Part shown: piece after piece, positions 35,864 through 44,054 of the stretch
Layout of the letters: every line of letters begins with the position of its first letter
How positions within the stretch are numbered: the first letter of the stretch is position 1
Assembly (NCBI RefSeq): GCF_018310345.1
Contig: NZ_JAGXBY010000005.1
Span: 186,001-250,000, forward strand
DNA: 64,000 nt
Direction: 5' to 3'
Origin: Ornithinibacillus massiliensis
Lineage (GTDB): Bacteria; Bacillota; Bacilli; Bacillales; Amphibacillaceae
Notes under the pieces: generated by a model
What the model was told of the DNA's origin: nothing
Databases searched by the model: none
Seen by the model: the letters and a program-made list of their open reading frames with translations, nothing else
Position numbers and translations under genes: made by a program

Positions 35864-36682
35864 TTAACTCCTAAAACGATGTAAGAACTGCTGCAAGCGT
35901 TCATTATGTGATTCCTCTAGAACCTCACTTGGTGTTCCTTGCTCCGCGACAACGCCATTATCTAAGAAGATGACACGGTCTGCGACATCCAGTGCAAAAT
36001 CCATCTCATGGGTAACAAGCACCATCGCCATTTCTCCTTCTTTCGCAATATCACGGATAACCTCTAACACTTCGCCAACTAATTCTGGGTCTAAGGCAGA
36101 AGTTACTTCATCAAACAGCATTATTTTAGGACGCATTACTAAGGCACGAGCCATTGCAACACGTTGCTTTTGACCACCAGATAGCTGACTTGGATAATTG
36201 TCTAATTTATCACCTAACCCAACCTTCTCAAGCATTTCAATGGAACGCTTCCTTGCCGTCTCTTTGGATTCCTTTTTCACATGAATAGGCGCTGTCATAC
36301 AGTTTTGTAAAATCGTCATATGAGGGAACAAGTTAAAGTGCTGGAACACCATCCCAATATCCCCACGGACTTCTCGTAAATGCTTTTCATTTGCTGGAAC
36401 AAGCTTCCCTTTCTTTTCCATATGCCATAGATTTTTGCCGTCAAATATGATTTCTCCAGATGTTGGTTGTTCTAATGTCATTAGCATGCGAATAATCGTT
36501 GTTTTTCCAGAACCACTTGGACCGATTAGCGCGACTTTTTCCCCTGGATAAATTTCTAAGTTTAACCCTTTTAATACTTCTACATCTCCAAAGGATTTAT
36601 GGACATTCTTATATTCCACTATTGGCTTAGTATCAGCTGGAAAAATTAATCGACTTTCATTCTCTATTACGGAATCAACCAT
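35864..36682 (-). CDS. ehuA: Ectoine/hydroxyectoine ABC transporter ATP-binding protein
   Basis: The ATPase of the Ehu compatible-solute importer, 272 residues. It has Walker A GPSGSGKTT, Q-loop VFQHFNLFPHMT, signature [15 protein letters not shown], Walker B IMLFDEVTSALDPE and H-loop LVTHEMDFA. The ATPase is of the polar amino-acid transporter kind, so the Ehu assignment rests on the adjacent binding protein and the exact ehuB-C-D-A order. Its ATG shares one base with the ehuD stop (TAATG), so it is translationally coupled. Confidence 0.87.
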   Translation of the reverse strand: MVDSVIENESRLIFPADTKPIVEYKNVHKSFGDVEVLKGLNLEIYPGEKVALIGPSGSGKTTIIRMLMTLEQPTSGEIIFDGKNLWHMEKKGKLVPANEKHLREVRGDIGMVFQHFNLFPHMTILQNCMTAPIHVKKESKETARKRSIEMLEKVGLGDKLDNYPSQLSGGQKQRVAMARALVMRPKIMLFDEVTSALDPELVGEVLEVIRDIAKEGEMAMVLVTHEMDFALDVADRVIFLDNGVVAEQGTPSEVLEESHNERLQQFLHRFRS

Positions 36683-37395
36683 TAAATAACCGCTCCTTTG
36701 TTTTCTTGAATCGCTGCTTTCTTATCAAAGCGCCGGTTCATCCTCTTTTCTAGTTTATTGATTAAAATTGCAGAAGGATAGCTTAGCACGAGGAATATCA
36801 GTGCTACTATCGTATAAGCCTCAAGCATTCGGAAGTTAGAAGCTCCGTAAGTTTGTGCTAAGGCTAAGATGCCCACTACCCCAATGGTTGATGCAAGTGG
36901 AACTTCTTTAAACATAATAATGAGATAGTTTCCTATCATTGGAATGGTAGGTGGGATGGCTTGTGGGAGAATGATTTTCGTCCACTTTTGTCTCGTTGAA
37001 AAGTTGAGCGCGGTAGATGCTTCCCACTGTCCCTTATCAACACCCTCTATTCCGGAACGATAGACTTCGCCAATATATGTACTAAAATGGATACCTAAAC
37101 CAATTATAGCACTTTCGAATGAGGATAGTGATACGCCAACTCCAGGCATCATTGGCCATGCATAATAGATAAAGAATAACTGAATTAAAGGTGGGGTGGA
37201 ACGAATGAATTCCATCGTCCATGTGACGAGCCAGTTGACTGGTTTGAATTTTATCCTCCTCAGAAAGACCCACACGAAACCAAATAGTAAAGCAAATAAA
37301 AAGCAAGCAAATGTTAATCCTATTGTAACTCCTATTCCTTGTAAGATAAAAGGAAAGGCTTCAAAAAACATATCCCATTTCCAATTTATATTCAT
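36682..37395 (-). CDS. ehuD: Ectoine/hydroxyectoine ABC transporter permease EhuD
   Basis: A membrane permease of 237 residues with about five hydrophobic helices. The segments FIRSTPPLIQLFFIYYAWP and the EAA-like loop near TALNFSTRQKWTKIILPQAIPPTIPMIGN are typical of HisM/ArtM-type polar amino-acid permeases. It overlaps ehuC by 4 bp and ehuA by 1 bp. EhuC and EhuD should form the heterodimeric channel. Confidence 0.86.
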   Translation of the reverse strand: MNINWKWDMFFEAFPFILQGIGVTIGLTFACFLFALLFGFVWVFLRRIKFKPVNWLVTWTMEFIRSTPPLIQLFFIYYAWPMMPGVGVSLSSFESAIIGLGIHFSTYIGEVYRSGIEGVDKGQWEASTALNFSTRQKWTKIILPQAIPPTIPMIGNYLIIMFKEVPLASTIGVVGILALAQTYGASNFRMLEAYTIVALIFLVLSYPSAILINKLEKRMNRRFDKKAAIQENKGAVI

Positions 37396-38084
37396 GTACT
37401 AGCCACTCCTCTCTTGGATATCTGTTCCCATTTACGAGTAAGGAGAATTAGTGGCAGTGCCATAATAAAATAGAATACTAATAACAAGAAGTAAACGGTT
37501 GGTGCTTGAGATAGATCAGTGCTTCTTAGAATATTACCGTGATATAGAATATCTGTCATCCCGATCAAGGAAACAAGGGATGTAGCTTTGAGCATTTGAA
37601 TGGAATAATTGCCGAACTCCGGTAACATCATTCGCAGTGCCTGAGGGAAAATAATAACTCTTATACGTTGAATACGCGAGAGATTAAGGGCGATAGAAGC
37701 CTCTGTTTGCCCTTTATCCACTGCTAAAATAGATCCACGAACAATTTCAGACATATAGGCCCCATAGTTAAGCGATATTGCTAATACTCCCGCCATAAGC
37801 TTATTATCAATTCCAATATTAAATAGCATTGGAATAGCATAGTATAGCCAAAATAACTGTACAATTAAGGAGGTACCACGGAAAATCTCTACATAGAAAC
37901 CAGTAATTCCTCGAACCATTCTATTGTTGGATAATCGGGAAAAGCCGGCAATAAAGGCAAATAGATAAGCGAAAATTACAGATAAGATAAATACTGTAAT
38001 GGTAATATGGATACCCCTTATCAATACTGGGAAAACTTCTATAATGGCATTAATTTTAATCACTCCTCCATATAAAAACTCCAT
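37392..38084 (-). CDS. ehuC: Ectoine/hydroxyectoine ABC transporter permease EhuC
   Basis: A permease of 230 residues of the same family as EhuD, with FRGTSLIVQLFWLYYAIPMLF and the EAA loop ASIALNLSRIQRIRVIIFPQALRMMLPEFGN. The only in-frame ATG near the start is at 38084, and it lies inside the right arm of a hairpin in the ehuB-ehuC gap (see that entry), with AGGGG about 8 nt upstream. It overlaps ehuD by 4 bp. Confidence 0.85.
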   Translation of the reverse strand: MEFLYGGVIKINAIIEVFPVLIRGIHITITVFILSVIFAYLFAFIAGFSRLSNNRMVRGITGFYVEIFRGTSLIVQLFWLYYAIPMLFNIGIDNKLMAGVLAISLNYGAYMSEIVRGSILAVDKGQTEASIALNLSRIQRIRVIIFPQALRMMLPEFGNYSIQMLKATSLVSLIGMTDILYHGNILRSTDLSQAPTVYFLLLVFYFIMALPLILLTRKWEQISKRGVAST

Positions 38085-38118
38085 AGGATTGACCCCTGAG
38101 TGGGGAAACCCTATGGAG
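38079..38118 (-). promoter_or_regulatory. Hairpin at the ehuB-ehuC junction that contains the ehuC start codon
   Basis: On the minus strand CTCCATAGG (38118-38110) pairs with CCTATGGAG (38087-38079), and inside it CCCC (38105-38102) pairs with GGGG (38096-38093). The ehuC ATG (38084-38082) is in the outer stem and its AGGGG ribosome site is in the inner stem. There is no U-tract. Both features fit lowered ehuC translation or 3' protection of the ehuB message. Confidence 0.65.
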
Positions 38119-38134
38119 CCCTGTAGATAAATTT

Positions 38135-38995
38135 CTAGATTTCACCGTTGCAGATTTTTTCAGTTGTAATATCCCCTGGAACCATGTTCATCTGCTCGCT
38201 GAAGCCATTTTTCTCAAGTAGCTCAGCAACTGTACCATCAGCTTTTAAATCAGCAAGTACTTCATTATAAGCCTCAACTAATGCTGTGTCTTCTTGATTA
38301 AATGCTGCTGCCCCATAGCTAGGAACACCTTCAACGTCTGGTTGTTCAAATGTTTCTACGAATTCTAATTCATCTGTGTTTGCAGAAGCTAATGCATCTT
38401 TAATCGTCATTTCTGTTCCAGTAGTAGCATCTGCACGCCCTGATTGGACAGCGGCAATAGATGCTGGAATATCGGGTACGGAAAGGATCTGACTTGGATC
38501 AACACCAGAATCTATTAGGAATTCATTTTCTGTTGCTCCTTGCATGACCGCGATAATAGTATCTGGGTTATTGGCAATATCCTCATAGCTTTCTAAATTA
38601 AGAGGGTTCCCTTGTTGGACAATTAATCCTTCCCCATACATCATCTCTGGCTCTCCAAACGCAACATTTTCACAACGGTCTGGTTGGATAGCCATTCCAG
38701 CAGTAATAACGTCAAACTGTCCAGCGTTAATCCCGGAGATTAACTGCCCAAACTCTAGTAATTCGGATTCCACTTCTTCTACACCAAGTTCAGCAAATAC
38801 TGCTTTTGCAATATCAACTGCCGCCCCTTTTAATTCACCATCTTCCTCATAAGCATAGGGCTTTTCATTGGCAAATCCGATGGTGACTTTACCTTCGTCT
38901 TGAAGCTTGGCTAGTTTATCTCCTCCATCTGAACCACATGCTACTAAGAGCGCTATCGTGATGAACAGGACTGAAATTAACCATACTTTCTTCAT
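38135..38995 (-). CDS. ehuB: Ectoine/hydroxyectoine-binding lipoprotein
   Basis: The solute-binding lipoprotein of the Ehu importer, 286 residues. The lipobox is IALLVACGSDG, so it is anchored outside the membrane. The body matches EhuB of Sinorhizobium type, in particular VTIGFANEKPYAYEEDGELKGAAVDIAKAVFAELGV, DVITAGMAIQPDRCENVAFGEPEM, IVQQGNPLNLESYEDIANNP, VPDIPASIAAVQSGRADATTGTEMTI and YGAAAFNQEDT. It is first of ehuB-C-D-A, which imports ectoine and hydroxyectoine as osmoprotectants or nutrients. An AGGAGG lies 12 nt before the ATG. In the 363-bp region upstream I see no other gene and no confident promoter. Confidence 0.9.
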   Translation of the reverse strand: MKKVWLISVLFITIALLVACGSDGGDKLAKLQDEGKVTIGFANEKPYAYEEDGELKGAAVDIAKAVFAELGVEEVESELLEFGQLISGINAGQFDVITAGMAIQPDRCENVAFGEPEMMYGEGLIVQQGNPLNLESYEDIANNPDTIIAVMQGATENEFLIDSGVDPSQILSVPDIPASIAAVQSGRADATTGTEMTIKDALASANTDELEFVETFEQPDVEGVPSYGAAAFNQEDTALVEAYNEVLADLKADGTVAELLEKNGFSEQMNMVPGDITTEKICNGEI

Positions 38996-39358
38996 AAATT
39001 AATAAAACCTCCTATAAATTGAATACTCCAACGAATAGTCGGATGTATTGTGGAATGGATCTTATGTAAAAAGAAGAACAAGGAACTAAGATTTTTCTCA
39101 GTAAATAGCTACAATTAACATGTTATCGATATATAGAATTGGACTCAAATTGGATATGTTCTGATAATTTAAATTTAATCTGATTAAAAATATGTAAAAG
39201 CGGAAGAGCTCTTTGATTCTTAAAGATACTAGTTCATGTTGAATAATCCTAAAGAATCCTTAAAATTCGACAAAACAGTCCATAATTTGTAACTTACTCT
39301 TTCCGAAACTATGTTAGAATAGATGCAACAGAGTTTGGACGTAAAGGAGGCGTAAAAA

Positions 39359-39535
39359 GTGATTTGGGTTGTGGCGGTTATATGTATTCTTATAACGGGA
39401 ATTGTTTTATATCTATCGATTCTAACATTGGATAAGGGATATAGTTATAAACATAAAGTGGACCCGCTTCCATCGAATGTAGAAGAAGAAGCGGAGCGTA
39501 ATCAAGGAAATTCATCTTCTCGTGATCATAGCTAA
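39359..39535 (+). CDS. Small membrane protein of 58 residues (YtzI-like)
   Basis: A GTG at 39359 follows AAAGGAGG (39343-39350) by 8 nt, among the best ribosome sites in the window. The product has one N-terminal helix (VVAVICILITGIVLYLSILTL) followed by the short polar tail DKGYSYKHKVDPLPSNVEEEAE and a Ser/Asn-rich end. This arrangement with GYSYKHKVDPLP resembles YtzI-type small proteins of Bacillus; the name is uncertain and no function is known. It is followed by its own terminator, supporting a real gene. Confidence 0.72.
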   Translation: MIWVVAVICILITGIVLYLSILTLDKGYSYKHKVDPLPSNVEEEAERNQGNSSSRDHS

Positions 39536-39542
39536 TAGAGTG

Positions 39543-39578
39543 GAGTGTAAAATCAGGTTCGGTTTTATGCTCTTTTTT
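39543..39578 (+). terminator. Intrinsic terminator of the small membrane protein gene
   Basis: GAGTGTAAAA (39543-39552) pairs with TTTTATGCTC (39563-39572) with two G-U pairs, followed by six T. Confidence 0.8.
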
Positions 39579-39682
39579 ATTTTGGACAAGTAGATTAGAT
39601 CTTTTGACAGAAACTGATTTTAGAGGGTACTTGAGAACCTAAATCGTGTTTATTGCCAGCTTGGAAGGGGAGATTGTGCTAT

Positions 39683-39801
39683 GATTAGCATGCCCCTGTT
39701 CGGAAAGACCTCACAGAGTCACCGATATGCCTTGTTGGGAGTATTCTCGTGTATAGAGGATTCACTATTACCGGTCTTTCCGAAGCAGGTTACGTGCTAT
39801 C
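39683..39801. other. Long palindromic structured element, possible structured RNA
   Basis: TTCGGAAAGACC (39699-39710) is perfectly complementary to GGTCTTTCCGAA (39773-39784). The stem extends outward through CCTG/CAGG (39695-39698 with 39786-39789) and GATTAGCA/TGCTATC (39683-39690 with 39795-39801) with small bulges. The 62-nt interior holds weaker hairpins. No open frame of note lies inside. No clear promoter, ribosome site or U-tract fixes the strand. It lies between the small membrane protein terminator and the 3' end of the dioxygenase gene. Confidence 0.5.
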
Positions 39802-39833
39802 TTGTGGGTGTATTTTACAAGTTAACATTACGT

Positions 39834-40805
39834 TTAGTTAGTAGTATCTAATGGTTTTAATTTTGATTCAATTTCGTCTCGTCTATCCTCGAAGAATGGT
39901 GGAAGGGCCAGTTGTTCACCGAGATGGTCCACATCTTCATCGGTAGCAAAGCCAGGTCCATCAGTAGATAGTTCGAATAAGATGCGATTAGGTTCTCTAA
40001 AATATAGTGCTTTAAAATAATATCGATCCACAATCCCCGAGTTCGGTAAGCGATTTTCGATCAAGATTTGTCGCCATTTTTCTAGTTCTTCATCATTTTC
40101 TACACGAAACGCAACATGATGAACACTTCCACGACCAGGTCTTTCTCGAGGTAAGTCTTGTCTAACTTCTAAATGGACTTCTGCCCCTGTTCCACCTTCA
40201 CCAGTCACAAATACAAGGATGTCCTCTTGGTCTTTAATAGGTGAGGGATAGCTTGCTACCTGTTTAAAGGAAAGTACTTCCGTTAAGACAGCAATAGTTG
40301 GTTCTGCATTAGGAACGGTTAGTTTAACGGGTCCTAGCCCAATTATTCCATTTTCTACTGACGCATGACTTTGTTTCCAAGGTTTCCCACCAGCAACTCC
40401 TTGGTTATTCTCATCGGAAACGAGGGTTAAACGTTGATGTTCATGGTCACGGAAATGGATAACTTGACGTCCATTTTCTTCCGTTATTCCATCATGTTCT
40501 ACCTGATATTGATTAAATCTATTGATCCAATAGGCTAATGCTCTATTATTAGGCACACGTAAAGAGGTCCCTGTAATACTATTGTTTCCAGGATGTGTCC
40601 TACCAGCATTGGGAATTTCAAAAAAGGTTAGGTCTGTTCCTGGTCTACCTACTTCATCTGCATAGAATAAATGATATACCGACGGGTCGTCTTGGTTAAC
40701 GGACTTTTTCACCAGGCGCATCCCAAGTACTTTGGTATAGAAATCATAGTTCTTACTCGCGTTAGCAGTAATTGCCGATACATGATGGATACCTTTTAAA
40801 TACAT
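39834..40805 (-). CDS. VOC-family ring-cleaving dioxygenase (MhqO/MhqE-like)
   Basis: A 323-residue protein with two glyoxalase-like (VOC) modules: GIHHVSAITANASKNYDFYTKVLGMRLVKKSVNQDDPSVYHLFYADE at the N-terminus and VHHVAFRVENDEELEKW with YFREPNRILFELSTDGPGF in the second half. In B. subtilis MhqA, MhqE and MhqO of this family are thiol-dependent ring-cleaving dioxygenases that detoxify hydroquinones. I start at ATG 40805 because GGAGG lies 8 nt upstream; the ATGs at 40820 and 40811 fit poorly. A perfect MhqR-type operator lies 22 bp upstream. Confidence 0.88.
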   Translation of the reverse strand: MYLKGIHHVSAITANASKNYDFYTKVLGMRLVKKSVNQDDPSVYHLFYADEVGRPGTDLTFFEIPNAGRTHPGNNSITGTSLRVPNNRALAYWINRFNQYQVEHDGITEENGRQVIHFRDHEHQRLTLVSDENNQGVAGGKPWKQSHASVENGIIGLGPVKLTVPNAEPTIAVLTEVLSFKQVASYPSPIKDQEDILVFVTGEGGTGAEVHLEVRQDLPRERPGRGSVHHVAFRVENDEELEKWRQILIENRLPNSGIVDRYYFKALYFREPNRILFELSTDGPGFATDEDVDHLGEQLALPPFFEDRRDEIESKLKPLDTTN

Positions 40806-40827
40806 ATTCATAACCTCCATGTGAATT

Positions 40828-40845
40828 TATCTCGAATTCGAGATA
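40828..40845. promoter_or_regulatory. MhqR-type operator
   Basis: TATCTCGAATTCGAGATA is a perfect 18-bp palindrome. It matches the B. subtilis MhqR operator consensus tATCTcgaAtTCgAGATa, the repressor of quinone-detoxifying dioxygenase and azoreductase genes. It lies 22 bp before the dioxygenase start. Confidence 0.85.
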
Positions 40846-40905
40846 TTTTTATTTTACTAGAATATGGATGTAATGTCTATATAATAAGGAATTTTAGGGA
40901 TAACA

Positions 40906-41478
40906 TCACTCCGTAGGCATCTCATTCTTTGGCCTAATTCCAAGCTTTAACTGTTGAATGGATAGTCCGAATGTCATTTGTAGGTGAGGATAGTCTTTAA
41001 ATCTTGTCCAATCTCCACCCCATTCGAAGCCTAACTCCTTGGCAATGGCTACCACTTCGTCCCAATCGGGAATCGTATTATTATTCCCATCATACTGTAT
41101 ATCCCATGTTAAATTACCATCTGAATCCATTATCGCAAAATCAATTGCGAGTCCGTAGTTATGGTAGGATTCCCCAGCCTGAGCGTATGTTACGATATTT
41201 CCTTCTTTCGTACGCCCTTGGGCATAAAGTTCATTTTGCCTGTCAAATGAGCGAATGGATTCGGTAATGATAATGGTTATTCCTTGTTGTTTGGCTTGTT
41301 CTACTAATTGCTTTGCCTTTTCGTCGACTATAGGGTGGAGCTCTGTTGGGATGGGAGCATTTTTTCCGTGAAATTCATAACGACTAAAGCCTAAATAGTG
41401 ATAAAGTAAATACCCAACTAAACCTAATGCAATTACAATGATTCCGAATGTAATCGTAACTCGCCCCAACGTTCTCAT
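40906..41478 (-). CDS. cwlK: Peptidoglycan L-alanyl-D-glutamate endopeptidase CwlK-like (M15/VanY family)
   Basis: A membrane-anchored cell-wall hydrolase of 190 residues. A single N-terminal helix is at about 8-28. The zinc site of M15 peptidases is visible: His106 and Asp113 in GESYHNYGLAIDFA, Asp162 and His165 in FKDYPHLQM. RSFDRQNELYAQGRTKEGNIVTYA and WDIQYDGNNN match B. subtilis CwlK closely, which cleaves the L-Ala-D-Glu bond in stem peptides. It is monocistronic, between the dioxygenase and the DUF456 gene. Confidence 0.9.
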   Translation of the reverse strand: MRTLGRVTITFGIIVIALGLVGYLLYHYLGFSRYEFHGKNAPIPTELHPIVDEKAKQLVEQAKQQGITIIITESIRSFDRQNELYAQGRTKEGNIVTYAQAGESYHNYGLAIDFAIMDSDGNLTWDIQYDGNNNTIPDWDEVVAIAKELGFEWGGDWTRFKDYPHLQMTFGLSIQQLKLGIRPKNEMPTE

Positions 41479-41723
41479 TTACAATCTCCTTTATCGTGGT
41501 ATAAACTAGCTATCCAATTTCATTGACTTATATTAGAATGAATTTAAGTGATTTGCTCACTAGTTGATCTATGTTTTGGACTTATTGTATTGATGGTGTA
41601 GTACTACTTCTATAGTAAGTGTTTGGAACCATTAGGGAAACTATAAACGTATTCATACGAATAAAGAAAAAAGCTTTCCAACATGCTTAGAATGAAAGAA
41701 AAATAATGGTAGGGGGATAGTCC

Positions 41724-42209
41724 ATGTTAGATGTGATTCTTTGGATTTTAATAGTGGTATTATTCATCGTTAGCTTTATTGGTGTTATTTATCCGATTAT
41801 TCCTTCTGTACTATTAATTTGGATTGGGTTTTTATTGTATCAGTTCGGAATCAATAGTGATGAATTAGGATGGCTTTTCTGGATTGCAGTAGCAATATTA
41901 ACCGTTCTATTATTTGTAGCAGATATTGTTGCCAATAGTTACTTTGTCAAGAAGTTTGGAGGCAGTAAATGGGGGGAACGTGCTGCTGCGATAGCTGTTA
42001 TTGTAGGGTCTTTTATTATACCTCCATTTGGAATTATTATTATTCCATTTATCGCAGTTCTTGTGATTGAAATGATGCAAAAAAGAACGCTGAAAGAGGC
42101 ATTTATGGCTTCCATTGGCTCCTTGCTTGGCTTCTTAGGCGGAACAGTTGCAAAAGTAATTATCCAGATGGTGATGATTATTATATTTGTTTTTACGATT
42201 ATTTTTTAG
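41724..42209 (+). CDS. DUF456 membrane protein
   Basis: A 161-residue, highly hydrophobic protein with about five helices. The N-terminal GVIYPIIPSVLLIWIGFLLY, the middle DIVANSYFVKKFGGSKWGERAAAIAVIVGSFIIPPFGIIIIPFIAVLVIE and the KRTLKEAFMASIGSLLGFLGGTVAK segment fit the DUF456 family. Function unknown. A plus-strand stem-loop terminator follows at 42302. Confidence 0.85.
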   Translation: MLDVILWILIVVLFIVSFIGVIYPIIPSVLLIWIGFLLYQFGINSDELGWLFWIAVAILTVLLFVADIVANSYFVKKFGGSKWGERAAAIAVIVGSFIIPPFGIIIIPFIAVLVIEMMQKRTLKEAFMASIGSLLGFLGGTVAKVIIQMVMIIIFVFTIIF

Positions 42210-42301
42210 TGGATAAGCTGCATTGATTTAGTCAACTTCTAAAATAAAGAAGGATAATATTGTAGCGGCATTAAGAAAGGGAAATAGTTAAATAGACAGT
42301 G

Positions 42302-42341
42302 GGCTATTTTAGAGGAGATTATCTGAGATAGCCTATTTTTT
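42302..42341 (+). terminator. Stem-loop terminator after the DUF456 gene
   Basis: GGCTAT (42302-42307) pairs with ATAGCC (42328-42333), with an inner TAGA/TCT pairing, followed by TATTTTTT. The rest of the 366-bp gap to the ABC permease (42342-42560) shows a short TATCCA/TGGATA hairpin near 42473 and no open gene. Confidence 0.65.
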
Positions 42342-42575
42342 CATGGCTCTATTTAGTTGGGTGAATTACGGGAATTTCACAAAATTTTTGTTGTTTTTCT
42401 GACTTGTTACCAATATAATACAATTATGTTACAAAAATACTACATCATTAAAAAATGAGGTGAGAGGTTTTATCCAGGGATGCGCTTGGATAGAAGGTAA
42501 CCATTCTAAATAATATTAATAGTGTAATAGAATCTATAAAAATCAAAAGTATATTTTTTTGTGAGGGGGTTTGTA

Positions 42576-44039
42576 ATGAATTTTATTAAACGTGGATTTT
42601 TAGGTATTACGAGAAAGAAAGGTAAATCATTAATTTTATTAGCCGTTATATTTATTTTAGGAAACCTAATATCTGGTGCAATTTCTATTCAACAAGCTAC
42701 TGGTAATGTCGAGAATAACATTAAAGATAGGCTTGGAGCTTCTGCTACAATTGAATATGATTGGGAAGAATATGACAAGCTAAGCGAAGAAGAAATGATG
42801 AATGTAGAGATGGAAAACATAGGCGTTGATTTGATTAAACAAATTGGGGAGTTATCCTATGTAAAATATTATGATTATAGTATGTCAACCATGCTAGGAT
42901 CTGAAAGTATAGAAAGTTATAAGGGAGATATGGAAGAGGAACTTGTCCAATATGGACCTAGCATGGATTTTACGCTGAAAGGAATTAACTATGCCCCTGT
43001 CCTTGATTTTGAAGAGCAGAAGGGCAAGTTAGTTGATGGTCGTGTCTTTACCCAAGAAGAAGTGGATAAAGGTACAGCTGTTGCCATTATATCAACAAAA
43101 TTAGCAGAAAAAAATAATCTTCATGTCGGAGATACCTTTACGTTATCTAATGCGGTCTATACATATGATGATGAGACAGGTGTGGAGGAGTTAGTTACTT
43201 CTCGTGATGTCGTATTAGAAATAATTGGATTATTTGAATCTCAATCTGTTAAAGAAGATGTAGAGGTAGATTCAGATGGTATGTTCGACTGGATGGATAT
43301 CGACTATCAAAATACCGTGTATGTTCCAAATGAGATTGTCCGTAGTGAAATGGTCTACCAGTGGGAAGAGTATTTGAAAACGGATGAAGAGTATGCAGAA
43401 ATGATGCAAGGGGAAGAGGAAGTCTTCGAATATTATACACCACTATTTGTTTTAAACAGTCCTGAAGATAAGGAGGCATTTGAGGAAGAGGCCCTTCCTT
43501 TACTGCCAGAATTTTATACTATAGTCAGTGCTACGGATCACTATGACAGCATTGCAGGTCCAGTGAAGTCCATGTCCAATCTATCAAAATATGTTCTAAT
43601 AGCTGCAGTAGTTGCAACGGTGCTTATCACAGGTTTAGTAGTCCTACTATTCTTAAGAGACCGAAAGCGCGAGTTAGGTATTTACTTATCGTTAGGAGAA
43701 CGACGGGGCCGTGTAGTTGGGCAAATTCTAATTGAAGTAATGGTTGTTGCGGTCATTGGTATTACGATATCCTTATTCAGCGGAAACTTCTTAGCTGCAC
43801 AAGTATCCGATGCGATGGTGAAAGCAGATACTGATGATCATTATAACGATTATATTTATTATGGTGGCATGTTTGAATCGGATTTGACAACAGATGATGT
43901 GTTAGCCTCTTATGAGGTTACCCTTAATTCCAGCTACATTCTAGCATTCTATGGAATCGGCCTATTGACGATTTTAATTTCAACAGTTATCCCGTTAATA
44001 TATATTGTTAGACTTAATCCGAAGAAAATACTGATGTAA
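42576..44039 (+). CDS. FtsX/MacB-type ABC transporter permease
   Basis: A 487-residue permease with the FtsX/MacB layout: helix 1 at about 14-36 (GKSLILLAVIFILGNLISGAIS), a 300-residue extracytoplasmic acidic domain, then three helices (KYVLIAAVVATVLITGLVVLLFL, GQILIEVMVVAVIGITISLFSG, ILAFYGIGLLTILISTVIPLIYI). The FLRDRKRELGIYLSLGERRGRV loop is typical. I start at ATG 42576 because GAGGGGG lies about 6 nt upstream; the GTG at 42561 is that site itself. It is followed after 15 bp by its ATPase and then by a PASTA protein, so an envelope or mechanotransmission role is likely. Confidence 0.87.
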   Translation: MNFIKRGFLGITRKKGKSLILLAVIFILGNLISGAISIQQATGNVENNIKDRLGASATIEYDWEEYDKLSEEEMMNVEMENIGVDLIKQIGELSYVKYYDYSMSTMLGSESIESYKGDMEEELVQYGPSMDFTLKGINYAPVLDFEEQKGKLVDGRVFTQEEVDKGTAVAIISTKLAEKNNLHVGDTFTLSNAVYTYDDETGVEELVTSRDVVLEIIGLFESQSVKEDVEVDSDGMFDWMDIDYQNTVYVPNEIVRSEMVYQWEEYLKTDEEYAEMMQGEEEVFEYYTPLFVLNSPEDKEAFEEEALPLLPEFYTIVSATDHYDSIAGPVKSMSNLSKYVLIAAVVATVLITGLVVLLFLRDRKRELGIYLSLGERRGRVVGQILIEVMVVAVIGITISLFSGNFLAAQVSDAMVKADTDDHYNDYIYYGGMFESDLTTDDVLASYEVTLNSSYILAFYGIGLLTILISTVIPLIYIVRLNPKKILM

Positions 44040-44054
44040 TAGAGGGGTGAGATT

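Noticed and set aside
39683..39801. Insertion sequence remnant
   Set aside because: No transposase frame or flanking target duplication is visible, so I leave it as an unexplained palindrome.
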